From positions 1 to 62,100 of the forward strand of contig JBHIET010000011.1 in assembly GCA_046760785.1 (NCBI GenBank): a DNA stretch of 62,100 nt, read 5' to 3'. Of this stretch, positions 42,510 through 52,060 are shown in pieces. Each line of letters begins with the position of its first letter. Position 1 is the first letter of the stretch. The notes under the pieces are model-generated. The model was not told the origin of the DNA. It searched no databases and worked only from the letters and a program-made list of their open reading frames with translations. This DNA comes from JBHIET01 sp046760785 (lineage in GTDB: Bacteria; Chloroflexota; Anaerolineae; B4-G1). The translations under genes were made by a program, and so were the position numbers.

Positions 42510-44585
42510 TCACGTAGTGGTTCTGATGACTGGCTCCACAGCCCGCAGTTCTTCTATGTCGATGTGACAATAGATGCGGTGTTTCTCCGTTATCCCGCGC
42601 CACGGGGGAGACTCGCGCTCGCAGACGGGTCCGATCTTGCGTGGGCAGCGTGTATGGAACCTGCAACCGGAGGGCGGATCGAGCGCGCTCGGGACTGCGC
42701 CCGGCAACCGAATGTTGGTCCTCTCCGCCGACGGGTCTGGAATGGGCACAGCGGACAGCAAAGCCTCCGTGTAGGGGTGATAAGGCGGCTCAAACAGGGC
42801 CTCGGTAGGACCGATCTCGCAGAACTGTCCCAGGTACATCACTGCCACATAATCACACAACTGATACACAACGCTCAAGTCGTGAGAAATGAACAGCATC
42901 GCCGTCCCGTATTCTTGCTGAAACTCGAGCAGCAGATTCATAACCGCAGCCTGGACAGAGACGTCCAGCGAAGACAGCGGCTCGTCGCACAGAACGAGCG
43001 TCGGTCGACCGGCAAAGGCCCTGGCGAGCGCCACACGTTGTTTCTCACCGCCGCTCAACTGTCGGGGCAGGCGGTCGTAATACTCTTCCCCTAGCCTCAC
43101 CGCCTCTAAAAGACGCACGACCTCGTTCCTGATCTCGGAGGAAGGTACCGTTCGGAACAGGCGCAAGGGACGCGCGATCGCTTCTCCGATTGAGCGTCTA
43201 GGGTTAAGCGTACCGTCGGGGTTCTGGAAAATCATCTGTAACTCTTTAAGCAGTTCGACAGGGCGCTGTTCGACGACTCGCATCACATCAATGCCGATAA
43301 AGTCCATTTCCCCGTCATTGGGTGCCACCAAGCCTGCAATGCATTTGGCCAGCGTAGTCTTGCCGCATCCCGACTCACCTACTATGCCAACCGTGGACCC
43401 TCTCTGTGCCTCAAGGTTTACACCATCTACTGCCTTCACATAGCCTCTACCTCTCTTGCCAGCCAATCCTGCCAGTCTCTGCCCTTGAGCGGCGTAGTAA
43501 GTCTTAAGCCCTTCGACCTTTAAGAGCAGGTCCGCTCCACTCCCAGATTGTTCGACCGTGGTTCGCGTGACTTGCGGGATGCTCGGCAATGGCACTCCTG
43601 GCTTGTCAGCATGAAAACACCGTACGAAGTGGCCGTCAACGGCTCTTGCCAACTCCGGGTGGTTCGATCGGCAGCGCTGGTCGGCGCGATCACAGCGTGG
43701 CTCAAAAACGCATCCGCTTGGTATCTCCCGAAGTGAAGGGACCATTCCTGGGATCGGTTGCAAGGCCTTTGACTGTCGGCCAGCACTTATCTTAGGAATA
43801 CACCTGAGGAGTGCTTCTGTATACGGGTGCAGAGGATTCAGGAATATGTCCCGAACGGAGCCCAGCTCGACCAGCTCGCCGGCGTACATCACAGCCACGC
43901 GGTCCGCAACTCTGCTGATGACGCCGAGGTTGTGACTGATGTAGAGAATCGTAGAGTCAAACTCGTGCTTCAGTTCGCTGATGAGGTCCAGTATCCCCGC
44001 CTCGACCGTGACGTCCAGACCGGTGGTCGGCTCGTCCATGATCAGCAGAGCAGGATTTGTCAGTAGCGCCATAGCGATCAGAACGCGCTGCTGTTGCCCG
44101 CCCGACAACTGGTGGGGATAGCGCTCCATGATCGCGAATGGGTCCGGCATACGTACCCGTTCCAACATGCGAATACATTCGTCCCTAGCTTCAACGCCCC
44201 TCGATATCTTGTGCTCCTCCAGTACCTCGGTGAGCTGTCGGCCGATCCGAAGCGAGGGGTTTAACGCAGCCATAGGATCTTGGTACACCATTGCTATCTC
44301 GTTGCCACGGATATGATTCAATTCCCGTCCGCTCTTTTGCAGGATATCTTCGCCGCGAAACAGGATACGTCCACCCGTTATCTTGGCGTTCTTAGCCACG
44401 TACTTCATGATCGCAAAGGCGAGCGTGCTTTTTCCGCAACCAGACTCTCCAACCAGCCCCAATGCATCGCCGGGCCAGATGTCAAAAGAGACGTCCCTGA
44501 CGGCTTTGACGGGGCCTGCTCGCGTCGTATAGGTGACTTCCGGGTGCTCCACTTGCAGAACGGGTGTTTGAATTGGCCGTTCCAT
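42510..44585 (-). CDS. Fused dipeptide/oligopeptide ABC transporter ATPase (DppD-DppF type)
   Basis: A 691-residue protein with two complete ABC modules, normally encoded by two genes. Module 1 has Walker A GESGCGKST, signature LSGGQQQR and Walker B LLIMDEPTTGLD. Module 2 has GESGCGKTT, LSGGEKQR and LVLCDEPLSSLD. Each ends with the Cys-bearing oligopeptide/dipeptide C-terminal region (SGCxFxxRC). It would energise the permeases at 47433 and 48361, from which it is separated by a PLP-MttB pair. A single polypeptide ensures equal amounts of both ATPases. Confidence 0.93.
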   Translation of the reverse strand: MERPIQTPVLQVEHPEVTYTTRAGPVKAVRDVSFDIWPGDALGLVGESGCGKSTLAFAIMKYVAKNAKITGGRILFRGEDILQKSGRELNHIRGNEIAMVYQDPMAALNPSLRIGRQLTEVLEEHKISRGVEARDECIRMLERVRMPDPFAIMERYPHQLSGGQQQRVLIAMALLTNPALLIMDEPTTGLDVTVEAGILDLISELKHEFDSTILYISHNLGVISRVADRVAVMYAGELVELGSVRDIFLNPLHPYTEALLRCIPKISAGRQSKALQPIPGMVPSLREIPSGCVFEPRCDRADQRCRSNHPELARAVDGHFVRCFHADKPGVPLPSIPQVTRTTVEQSGSGADLLLKVEGLKTYYAAQGQRLAGLAGKRGRGYVKAVDGVNLEAQRGSTVGIVGESGCGKTTLAKCIAGLVAPNDGEMDFIGIDVMRVVEQRPVELLKELQMIFQNPDGTLNPRRSIGEAIARPLRLFRTVPSSEIRNEVVRLLEAVRLGEEYYDRLPRQLSGGEKQRVALARAFAGRPTLVLCDEPLSSLDVSVQAAVMNLLLEFQQEYGTAMLFISHDLSVVYQLCDYVAVMYLGQFCEIGPTEALFEPPYHPYTEALLSAVPIPDPSAERTNIRLPGAVPSALDPPSGCRFHTRCPRKIGPVCERESPPWRGITEKHRIYCHIDIEELRAVEPVIRTTT

Positions 44586-44603
44586 ACCTCGAATCTCCTG
44601 CTT

Positions 44604-46055
44604 TCACCCAGTCTGGGCAGCTACCGCCCGGTCGGCAATTGCCTTTATCTGCTTCTCAACATCGGCCGGCAATACATGCCGGGGCTCCTCGGCCAGGATT
44701 TCTTCGATCTTCGCCCTGGCTCGCTCCCGCATTGACGTCCCGCCACTCGCCATCCACTGTTCATAGTTATGCCGGTCGACCAGGCGCGGCTGCCAACCCT
44801 CACGAACGTGGCGCACGGTGTGCTTGGTCCCCAGGAAATCCGCACTCAGTGCGTGCTTGTGGACCAAGTCCAGGGCCAGATTCTCTTCGTTGAATTCCAA
44901 CCCTTTCGTGGTGATGGCTTTGATTATGGATACAATCTCGTCTTGAATGACCACCAGTTCCAGCGAGCCCATCAGCCCCGACTCCATGTAGCCCATATCG
45001 TGGATCATGTTGCCGCCAGCTAGCGTGGCCCCGTACAGGGTCAGAGTGCCTTCGAAAATACATTGCTCGTCCAGCAGCTTCGAATCACTCGCTCCGCCGG
45101 TGGAAAAGACCGGCAGGTTGTAGTAATGATTGATGTCAATGCCGCCGAAACCACCCGGTCCAGTCGCGTACGGAGCTACCATCGTTTTCATATCCAGGTG
45201 GGATGGTCTGGCGCTACTGATGATTATTGGGGCTCCCTCATTGACCAACTGGGAAATGACCAAACCTACCAATACGCCGGCATTGTGACAGGCCATTGAG
45301 CCTTCACGGGTTATCGGGCCAGTCATGCCGCGTAGCAGATCGGGCAAGTATACGACGGGCAGCCGTTTCTCGGCACAGTATATGAGTTTGCGCAGCGCTG
45401 CTTCGTTGTGCACAAACGAGGTGGTGGGATTGAGATAGCAGATAACTGACGGATTGATGCGCAGAATATCCGCGCCGCCCATCGCAACCTCGGCCATCTC
45501 GATGATCTCAGGCGTCCCTTCCCATTCGTAGGTGACGAAGCAAATGGGCTTGGCGCTGTAGGTCAGCATCACCTCCATCTGCCGCACGTCCGCGGCGACA
45601 GGCACGTCGCTGGGAAGAAACATGGACATGATGAAATCCACATTGGGCATGGCATCGGCCACGCGGATGCCATCTACTACGTCCTGGAGCACCGCCTTGC
45701 GCCTCTCACCCGTCCGGTGATCCAGAATATATAGGCAGTCGGATCCCGTGCCGTAGGTAGAGATGCGATCCCCCAGAGGCATTACCGGCTCTCCTTTACG
45801 ATTGTACAGCATGATGCGGCTGGGCGCCGTGCGCAACGCCCACTCTACGAGATGGGTTGGGAAGCGGACGTGGTTATCTTGCACCAGGCAGCCAGCTTTC
45901 TTCAGAAGGTCGAGAGCCGGTTGGTAATTCACAAAGACCCCGGTGCGTTCGAGTACCTCCAGACTGGCACAATGTAGGATACGGCATTGGTCATCCGACA
46001 TACCACGGTAGTAAGGCCCAGTGATTGTCGTGACATTAGTTTGAGGGTATTTCAT
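44604..46055 (-). CDS. MttB family protein, paralogue 4
   Basis: A 483-residue non-pyrrolysine MttB-family methyltransferase, sister of paralogue 3 (39785). It shows SLEVLERTGVFVNYQPA, STYGTGSDCLYILDHRTGERR, CFVTYEWEGTPEI, KLLDEQCIFEGTL, NMIHDMGYMESGL and the common C-terminal block. The differing central stretch (RGMTGPITREGSMACHN and the Gly-rich TGPGGFGGID) may reflect a different substrate. It lies 18 bases before the fused ABC ATPase gene and after its own PLP enzyme, linking transport and demethylation. Confidence 0.9.
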   Translation of the reverse strand: MKYPQTNVTTITGPYYRGMSDDQCRILHCASLEVLERTGVFVNYQPALDLLKKAGCLVQDNHVRFPTHLVEWALRTAPSRIMLYNRKGEPVMPLGDRISTYGTGSDCLYILDHRTGERRKAVLQDVVDGIRVADAMPNVDFIMSMFLPSDVPVAADVRQMEVMLTYSAKPICFVTYEWEGTPEIIEMAEVAMGGADILRINPSVICYLNPTTSFVHNEAALRKLIYCAEKRLPVVYLPDLLRGMTGPITREGSMACHNAGVLVGLVISQLVNEGAPIIISSARPSHLDMKTMVAPYATGPGGFGGIDINHYYNLPVFSTGGASDSKLLDEQCIFEGTLTLYGATLAGGNMIHDMGYMESGLMGSLELVVIQDEIVSIIKAITTKGLEFNEENLALDLVHKHALSADFLGTKHTVRHVREGWQPRLVDRHNYEQWMASGGTSMRERARAKIEEILAEEPRHVLPADVEKQIKAIADRAVAAQTG

Positions 46056-46124
46056 CTTTTGATTTCCCTTCTCGCTTGTTGCAGGTGACTAGATACTCAT
46101 CTGGGGGGCAAATGCTGACGCTCC

Positions 46125-47327
46125 CTACAGCTTGTCAAGTGCCTGTTCCAGGTCGGCAATGATATCTTCTGGGCCCTCGAGCCCGACCGACAGCCGAATC
46201 AGGCCGTCATATATGCCGACCGCATCCCGCTCCTCGCGTTTCATGTTGCAGTGGGTGTGTGTGGCGGGGTGCGTGGCGATGGTCCGGCTTGTCCCAAAGC
46301 TGGGGACGATGGATATTAGCTGGAAGGACTCCATTACCTTGACAGCGCCCTCCTTGCCACCCTCCACCACGAACGACATTAGCCCGCCAAAGCCGTCGGG
46401 CATCTGTCGCTTGGCCAGTTCACGCTGGGGAAAACCTGGAACACTGGGATAGTTGACGCCTTTGATCTTGGAGTGCTGAGCGAGGAAAGCTGCTACCTGC
46501 TCCGCGTTTGACGAATGTCTGGCCATTCTGAGCGGTAGCGTTTCGAGGCTCAGAAGTGCCAACCAGGCATCAAAGGGAGACATTATAGACCCGACAGCCG
46601 CGATCGTACTGACCATTTTCCTGATCAACTCCTTTTTTCCGATCACTGACCCACCCACAATGGTTCCATTCCCGATCATAAACTTGGTCAGGGAGTGAAC
46701 CACGATGTCGGCGCCCAGCTCAAGAGGATGTTGAAGTATTGGAGTCGCAAGGGTGTTGTCAACGATCAACGGCAGGCCGTGAGCGTGGGCAATCTCGGCC
46801 AGGGCGGCGATGTCGGTTATGAAAAGCGTTGGATTGCCAGGCGTCTCAACCCACAGGAAGCGCGTCTTGGGCGTGATCAGTCGTTCCCACTCGTCGAGGT
46901 CCTCTGGGTTCTGGACGAGGCGCGGCGTGATACCCCAACCGGGAGATTTGACGAAGAACAGCTCATAGGCCTCGCCAAAGATCCTGTGGCTGGAGACAAA
47001 CTCGTCTCCGGCCTTGGTCAGATGACGGGTTACCACGAAGCAAGCGTGCATGCCCGACGGTGTAGCAAGCGCCGCCTCTCCGCCTTCCAGGGCGGCCAAC
47101 CGCTTCTGCAGGACATCAACGGTGGGATTGCTGTTACGACCGTAATCGTAGCCGGGCTCTAACCCGTTGACGATCCGGGTGTAGTGATCAACGTCGCTGA
47201 GGGGATAGATCGCACTCTGGATGATGGGAGGCACGAACGACCTAAAGGCTGTCATGTCCATCGGGATCGGACTGTAGCCAGCGTGCAAGGCAGCCGTGTC
47301 CAGTCCTAACTTTTTCTCTTTTTTCAT
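46125..47327 (-). CDS. Cys/Met-metabolism PLP enzyme, copy 2
   Basis: A 400-residue paralogue of the enzyme at 41257, alike from start (ALHAGYSPIPMDMTAFRSF) to end (IIADLEQALDKL). PLP marks are YDYGRNSNPTVDVLQ, WVETPGNPTLFITDI, IVDNTLATPILQHPLELGADI and the Lys in HSLTKFMIGNG. It is the second member of a duplicated PLP-MttB pair and lies between the permease gene and its MttB partner. The reaction is probably gamma-elimination or replacement on a methionine-related amino acid, with the same caution as for copy 1. Confidence 0.87.
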   Translation of the reverse strand: MKKEKKLGLDTAALHAGYSPIPMDMTAFRSFVPPIIQSAIYPLSDVDHYTRIVNGLEPGYDYGRNSNPTVDVLQKRLAALEGGEAALATPSGMHACFVVTRHLTKAGDEFVSSHRIFGEAYELFFVKSPGWGITPRLVQNPEDLDEWERLITPKTRFLWVETPGNPTLFITDIAALAEIAHAHGLPLIVDNTLATPILQHPLELGADIVVHSLTKFMIGNGTIVGGSVIGKKELIRKMVSTIAAVGSIMSPFDAWLALLSLETLPLRMARHSSNAEQVAAFLAQHSKIKGVNYPSVPGFPQRELAKRQMPDGFGGLMSFVVEGGKEGAVKVMESFQLISIVPSFGTSRTIATHPATHTHCNMKREERDAVGIYDGLIRLSVGLEGPEDIIADLEQALDKL

Positions 47328-47432
47328 AGTATTGTCCTCATTTTCGTTGTTAGAAATCTCGATTCAGGATGACCGCGCAGCGCGGTTGAGCGTCGTACGA
47401 TCCGAGAAGCGTAATACCAAGCACACAGGGGC

Positions 47433-48242
47433 CTAGCGCTGTTGCGCAATTTCCCTGATCCCATCAGCCAACAGATTAAGCGCTATAACGACCGAACTCA
47501 AGGCCGCCGCCGGCGCCACAACTACCCAGGGCATGACAAAGATCCACTGTCGGCCCTCGTTGATCATCCCTCCCCAGTCCGGCGTCGGTGGTGGTATGCC
47601 CAAACCGAGGAAGCCCAAAGAGCCAATCGCCATGATCGCGTACCCGACCCGGATGGTGGTATCGGCGATGAGCGGCCCGCTCACATTGGGCAGGATTTCC
47701 CGCAGCAGAATATAGCGCCGTCGCTCTCCGCGCAGCCGGGCTGCGTTCACATAATCCCTCGTGCGTTCGTCCAGCGTGAGGCTGCGCACGATGCGGGTGA
47801 CGGTGGGGATGTTTCCGATCGCCACAGAGACGACGACGATAAGCGCCGAAGGACCGATGCTGGTGATGATCAGGATGTAGATCAGCAGCGTCGGGAATGA
47901 CATGAGGATGTCACAGCCACGCATGATGAGCATGTCAACCACGCCGCCGACGTAGCCCGAAGTGAGCCCCAAGGGGGCGGCTATCAGTATGCCTAAAAGA
48001 ACGGATACCGGCGCCAACAGGACAACCACTCGCGTACCCCAGAACAAGCGGCTCAACACGTCCCGTCCCAGATGGTCCGTTCCAAGCCAGTGTTGCCGCG
48101 AGGGTGACTCGAGCCTGCCGCCTGGCATCTCGGTCGGCGAGTATGGAGATATGATAGGGGCGGCTATGGCGACAAAGACCCAGAAAAGGATTATGGCTGC
48201 GCCAATCGTCGCGCTTTTAAAACGGACGAGTTCAGAGATCAC
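47433..48242 (-). CDS. Peptide-type ABC transporter permease, DppC family
   Basis: A 269-residue inner-membrane permease with about six hydrophobic helices. It has the DppC marks WLGTDHLGRDVLSRL and the cytoplasmic loop YVNAARLRGERRRYILLREILPN that contacts the ATPase. The GTG start at 48242 leaves almost no N-terminal tail. A better start, ATG at 48334 with GGAG upstream, begins a Ser/Thr-rich tail typical of DppC, but its frame stops at the point where the permease frame begins, so a one-base frameshift is suspected. It pairs with the DppB gene upstream. Confidence 0.9.
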   Translation of the reverse strand: MISELVRFKSATIGAAIILFWVFVAIAAPIISPYSPTEMPGGRLESPSRQHWLGTDHLGRDVLSRLFWGTRVVVLLAPVSVLLGILIAAPLGLTSGYVGGVVDMLIMRGCDILMSFPTLLIYILIITSIGPSALIVVVSVAIGNIPTVTRIVRSLTLDERTRDYVNAARLRGERRRYILLREILPNVSGPLIADTTIRVGYAIMAIGSLGFLGLGIPPPTPDWGGMINEGRQWIFVMPWVVVAPAAALSSVVIALNLLADGIREIAQQR

Positions 48243-48360
48243 CTTGGAACAGCCGTCCCTTTTCCGCCGCTCGTGATCGCCGATGTTGGTGACGTCTCGG
48301 ATGACAATGACAATGAATTCGAGCTGTCGCTCATAGTTCTGGCTCCTGTACGATCACCGA

Positions 48361-49305
48361 TCACTCAAATCGAATGCGTGGATTCATAAAGTACACACCA
48401 ATGTCCCCGACAACCTGGGTTGCCACCGCCACAAAGGTGAGCACCAGCGTTCCTGCCTCAAGCAGTATGATATCGTTACGCAATGCGGCCTCATAAAGCA
48501 AACTACCCAGCCCCGGATAGTTGAACAGCGCCTCGACCACCAAGACTCCGCCGATCAGCCAATTGACGTGCAACATGATGGCTGTGAACGGCGCTATCAA
48601 CGCGTTGCGCAACGCGTGCCGCCAGATAACTTTTGTCCTCGGTATCCCTTTTAGTACCGCTGTCCGAATATAGTCGCTTTCCATCACCTCAGCCATGCTG
48701 ACCCGCGTAAAGCGGGCCAGATACCCTATCTCGTCAAGGGACAACGTCAAAATAGGCAGGATCAGCTTTTTGGAGAATTCAAGAAGACTTGCATCAGGGT
48801 CGGGTACGCTCGCGCCGGGAAGCCAACGCAGCCACAGAGCGAAAGTCACGATCATAAAGATCCCTCCGGCGAACGGAGGGATGGACACAAAGATGCCGCC
48901 GGTCAGGGAGATGATGCGATCCAGGAGCTTGCCTTCGGTTATCCCGGCGACGCAGCCCAAGGCTAAGCCCACCGGTATCATAAAGACAAAACCCAGGGCC
49001 GCCAGAGCCAGTGAACGACCAAGTCGCATTTTGACAAGATCACGCACAGGACGGCGAAAGTGGATCGATTCCCCGAAATCTCCACGCAGGACATTGGTAA
49101 TCCAGGTGACATAGCGCACCACCACGGGATCGTTGAGGCCCATCTCTTCCCGCAGCTCATCGACCTTTTGCTGGGAAGCATATCGCCCCAGGGCATTTCG
49201 AGCGGGGTCGACAGGAACCACCTCGGCGATGAAAAAGACCAGCATTGAGATGACCAGCATTGTCACCAGCATCGTGCCGAAGCGGTTCAAAAGAAACCTA
49301 AGCAT
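48361..49305 (-). CDS. Peptide-type ABC transporter permease, DppB family
   Basis: A 314-residue inner-membrane protein starting LRFLLNRFGTMLVTML, with the DppB N-terminal domain (GLNDPVVVRYVTWI, LRGDFGESIHFRRPV) and the EAA-like loop YIRTAVLKGIPRTKVIWRHALRNAL. About six transmembrane helices are present. Together with DppC, the fused ATPase at 42510 and the binding protein at 49412 it forms a complete importer. In this context the cargo may be a quaternary amine or a methylated amino acid or peptide. Confidence 0.93.
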   Translation of the reverse strand: MLRFLLNRFGTMLVTMLVISMLVFFIAEVVPVDPARNALGRYASQQKVDELREEMGLNDPVVVRYVTWITNVLRGDFGESIHFRRPVRDLVKMRLGRSLALAALGFVFMIPVGLALGCVAGITEGKLLDRIISLTGGIFVSIPPFAGGIFMIVTFALWLRWLPGASVPDPDASLLEFSKKLILPILTLSLDEIGYLARFTRVSMAEVMESDYIRTAVLKGIPRTKVIWRHALRNALIAPFTAIMLHVNWLIGGVLVVEALFNYPGLGSLLYEAALRNDIILLEAGTLVLTFVAVATQVVGDIGVYFMNPRIRFE

Positions 49306-49350
49306 GTTTACCTCTCTTTGGGATGGGGCAGCGCCTCAGGCAGCAGTAAC

Positions 49351-49385
49351 TCTGTGGCTTCCGGTGCTACGCCGGAAGCCACAGA
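49351..49385 (-). repeat. Stem-loop between binding-protein and permease genes
   Basis: Perfect 14-bp arms (TCTGTGGCTTCCGG and its complement) with a 7-base loop lie just after the binding-protein stop. No T run follows, so it more likely stabilises the upstream mRNA and lowers permease expression than terminates. Confidence 0.7.
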
Positions 49386-49411
49386 ATACACTGTCCAGGT
49401 TTACATGGCGT

Positions 49412-51154
49412 CTAGTCAGGAGTCAACCAAATCATATCCCAAAGAAATTCGCCTCTGGAATAGGTGTCAGGTAGATGCACGCGCCTTTGGGTGGCGCCGA
49501 ACTGAGCAGCCCAGATGGGTAAGATGTAAGGACCTTCGTCCTGCATGATTTTCTGGATTTTGCAATTCAGTTCACGCCGTTCGTCGATGTCGGCTGTGGC
49601 ATCCCACTGATCCAAAAGGGCGTCGAGCTCTGGGTTACAATAGTACGATTCGGTCCAGGCGGCACCACAGCGGAGCGCCAGGTTGATATTCGCGGTTGCC
49701 GGAATCCGGCTATTCCAGCCAGTGACGGAAAACTCCCACTGCTGCCATTGGTCCCAAAAGGCCGAACTGGGAAGGATGGTGATTTTGACGGTTATGCCGG
49801 CCAGGGCTGCCTGCTCTTGATACACCTGGGCGAGGTTCGTGCGAAAGTCGCCGGCAGGGACGGCGAGTTCGACCTCAAGGCCATCGGGATAGCCCGCCTC
49901 AGCCAGCAGCGCTTTGGCCTTTTCGATGTCTTGCGGACGCCCGTCTACGTCGGTGTCGGGGCAATAGGTGGCGTCACTGGCATCAATCCAGTGGTCGTAG
50001 CCTATATAGCCCAACGGATTGACGAGTTCGTGCATCTGTTCACGATCTATGACCAGCTTGAGGGCCTGGACCACGCGTGGGTCATCAAAGGGTTCCACAT
50101 CGGTGCGCACCACCATGGGCGCGGCCCATCTGTTATAGGTCCTGATTTCGATCTGATCGGGATACTTTTGTAGCTCCTCTATGATCGAATCCCCTGGAGA
50201 TAGTGAGTCTGCCTCGTCGCCGATCAAGGCTGCCAGTCGCGCGGCGTCATCCCACCCGGCGGTAACGATGACTCTGTCCATGTAGGGCAGCGGTTCACCG
50301 TCTTCGCCAATACGCCAATAGTTCGGGTTCCGCACAAGTACAAACCGCTCATCAGGAATGTATTCTTCCATGAGCCACGGGCCCGTCCCGATGGCGTCGG
50401 CCGGGTCGCCACTGTAAAAATCTTCCCAGCCGCCCTCAGGGGCGATCATGGTCGGATAGTCGTAAAACGCGAGCATCAGATCTGCGTTGGGGCGATCAAG
50501 AGTGAGCCTGACAGTCAAGTCATCCACCTTCTCCACGCCCTCGGGTGACAACATGTCAAGCTTGGCTGCCGCCGATGCTCCGGTATCTGGATCCAGCCAG
50601 TGCAGGATATTCCAGATCACGTCATCGGCGCCAAAGGGCTTGCCATTGTTGAACGTCACCCCTTCTTGGAGGTGGAGCGTCCACACCGTCAAATCGTCGC
50701 TGGCCTCCCAGGACTTGACCAACTGCGGTTGTGGAACCCCGCCTGCATCAACCCAAACCAGAGATTCTGCTATCGCCAACCCTACCAGGCCGGTGCCGAC
50801 GCCATCTGCGGCTGGGTCCTCCACGTACGGTATCCAGTTGTATTCAGTGCGGAATGTACCGCCGCGTGCAATGTAACCCTCTGGCAAGGGGGTGGGTTCC
50901 GGTTCAGGTTCAGCTGCTGCTGCAGCAGCCTCGGCAGCCGCCTGGGCCTCCGCTAATTGGGCTTCCAGTGTAGCGATTTCGTCCGCACTGGCGTCACCAG
51001 CGGCCTCAAGTTCAGCCTGCGCTGCTTCGGCGGTTGCTTGAGCTGCCGCCAAATCCGCTTCGCTGGGGCCGGCCGGGGCACAGCTTGCCAAACCGGATAC
51101 GAGCAGTACCAGGGCAAGAGCGAACGTTATGAGAGTCAATATTTTGGTTCTCAT
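49412..51154 (-). CDS. ABC transporter substrate-binding lipoprotein, family 5
   Basis: A 580-residue family 5 (DppA/OppA-like) binding protein. The lipobox SGLASCAP gives a lipidated Cys near residue 25. An Ala/Glu-rich coiled-coil spacer (about 30-85) and a short EPEPEPTP linker lift the domain off the membrane. The binding domain has LVKSWEASDDLTVWTLHLQEGVTF and FDDPRVVQALKLVIDRE, both usual in the family. It is the first gene of the transporter, 200 bases after the GntR gene. Ligand type (peptide or quaternary amine) is not decided by sequence. Confidence 0.92.
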   Translation of the reverse strand: MRTKILTLITFALALVLLVSGLASCAPAGPSEADLAAAQATAEAAQAELEAAGDASADEIATLEAQLAEAQAAAEAAAAAAEPEPEPTPLPEGYIARGGTFRTEYNWIPYVEDPAADGVGTGLVGLAIAESLVWVDAGGVPQPQLVKSWEASDDLTVWTLHLQEGVTFNNGKPFGADDVIWNILHWLDPDTGASAAAKLDMLSPEGVEKVDDLTVRLTLDRPNADLMLAFYDYPTMIAPEGGWEDFYSGDPADAIGTGPWLMEEYIPDERFVLVRNPNYWRIGEDGEPLPYMDRVIVTAGWDDAARLAALIGDEADSLSPGDSIIEELQKYPDQIEIRTYNRWAAPMVVRTDVEPFDDPRVVQALKLVIDREQMHELVNPLGYIGYDHWIDASDATYCPDTDVDGRPQDIEKAKALLAEAGYPDGLEVELAVPAGDFRTNLAQVYQEQAALAGITVKITILPSSAFWDQWQQWEFSVTGWNSRIPATANINLALRCGAAWTESYYCNPELDALLDQWDATADIDERRELNCKIQKIMQDEGPYILPIWAAQFGATQRRVHLPDTYSRGEFLWDMIWLTPD

Positions 51155-51355
51155 TTTCTTTTCTCCTTACTAGTAATTGTCCAATATCAGGCGTTCACTT
51201 GAAGACATACCATCTCCTATCTAAAGCCGAGTTCTCACCTCCTTTCTTTCTCAAGCCGAGTTCCCACGAAAAATCGCAGAATCAGCTTTCACGAAATGCT
51301 CTCCCTATAGCACTGCCCAGAACTGGACAGGATTTCATCTTGGTACTCTGGTTTT

Positions 51356-52060
51356 TCAGGCATCTTCTTCCTGCCTACGTTCCCACCACGCCATCGCCTT
51401 CTCTGCACTAGGCAATATATGGTCCAGCATGATCTCATTTGCTTTACTGCGGTCGCCATGCTTGAGGAACTCGATCAATATGCGGTGCTTCTCAGCGTAA
51501 TCTGTTTGACCGGCCTGCCGTGTGAGGTACATGTAATAGTGTGCCTGGGGTTTAATATTCTCAAGCGCTTGCTCCAACAAACTGTGGCCTGTGCGTGACC
51601 AAATGTAGGTATGGAACTGAAAGTCATACTGGGCCATCCGCTTGTAGTCACTACCAGCGGGATCTGCATCCATTTCCCCCATCTGCCGAATGATCTCTTC
51701 CAGGTGATCAAAGTCCTCTTGTGAAAGGTTTTGCGGAGCGAGGCTAAAAGCCAAAGCTTCCAAAGAGGCCCTAAGCGTGGCGATTTCCCACAGGGTCTTT
51801 CTGTCCCACTCTGCGATATAATACGCACCGCTCGTGTCGGTGCGAAGCATTCGCTGCTGAATCAGCCTTGCAAACGCTGTCCGCACAGGCGTTCGGCTGA
51901 CCTGCAAAGCAGCGGCCACCTCTGCCTCACGCAGCCTCTCACCAGGAGGCAGCTTTCCCTCCACGATGGCATCACAGAGTGATTCGTACACACGATCGGA
52001 TAACAGCTTTGGCCGCGAAATGATGGGAGATAGATTTGATAGCATACTACGCTCTTTCAT
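51356..52060 (-). CDS. GntR-family transcriptional regulator, FadR/FCD subfamily
   Basis: A 234-residue regulator. Residues about 15-80 are a GntR winged helix (DRVYESLCDAIVEGKLPPGERL, VSRTPVRTAFARL), and residues about 90-220 are an all-helical FCD ligand domain with metal-site His residues (DFQFHTYIW, HRILIEFLKHGD). It probably senses the substrate or a product of the methylamine cluster and controls it. The three 15-base repeats with GTATAC cores at 52292 lie upstream of its gene and are candidate operators. A second in-frame ATG at 52045 is possible. Confidence 0.9.
   Translation of the reverse strand: MKERSMLSNLSPIISRPKLLSDRVYESLCDAIVEGKLPPGERLREAEVAAALQVSRTPVRTAFARLIQQRMLRTDTSGAYYIAEWDRKTLWEIATLRASLEALAFSLAPQNLSQEDFDHLEEIIRQMGEMDADPAGSDYKRMAQYDFQFHTYIWSRTGHSLLEQALENIKPQAHYYMYLTRQAGQTDYAEKHRILIEFLKHGDRSKANEIMLDHILPSAEKAMAWWERRQEEDA

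Noticed and set aside
36138..46055. Pyrrolysine-type MttB
   Set aside because: All four MttB frames run full length without an internal TAG, and no pyl genes are seen.
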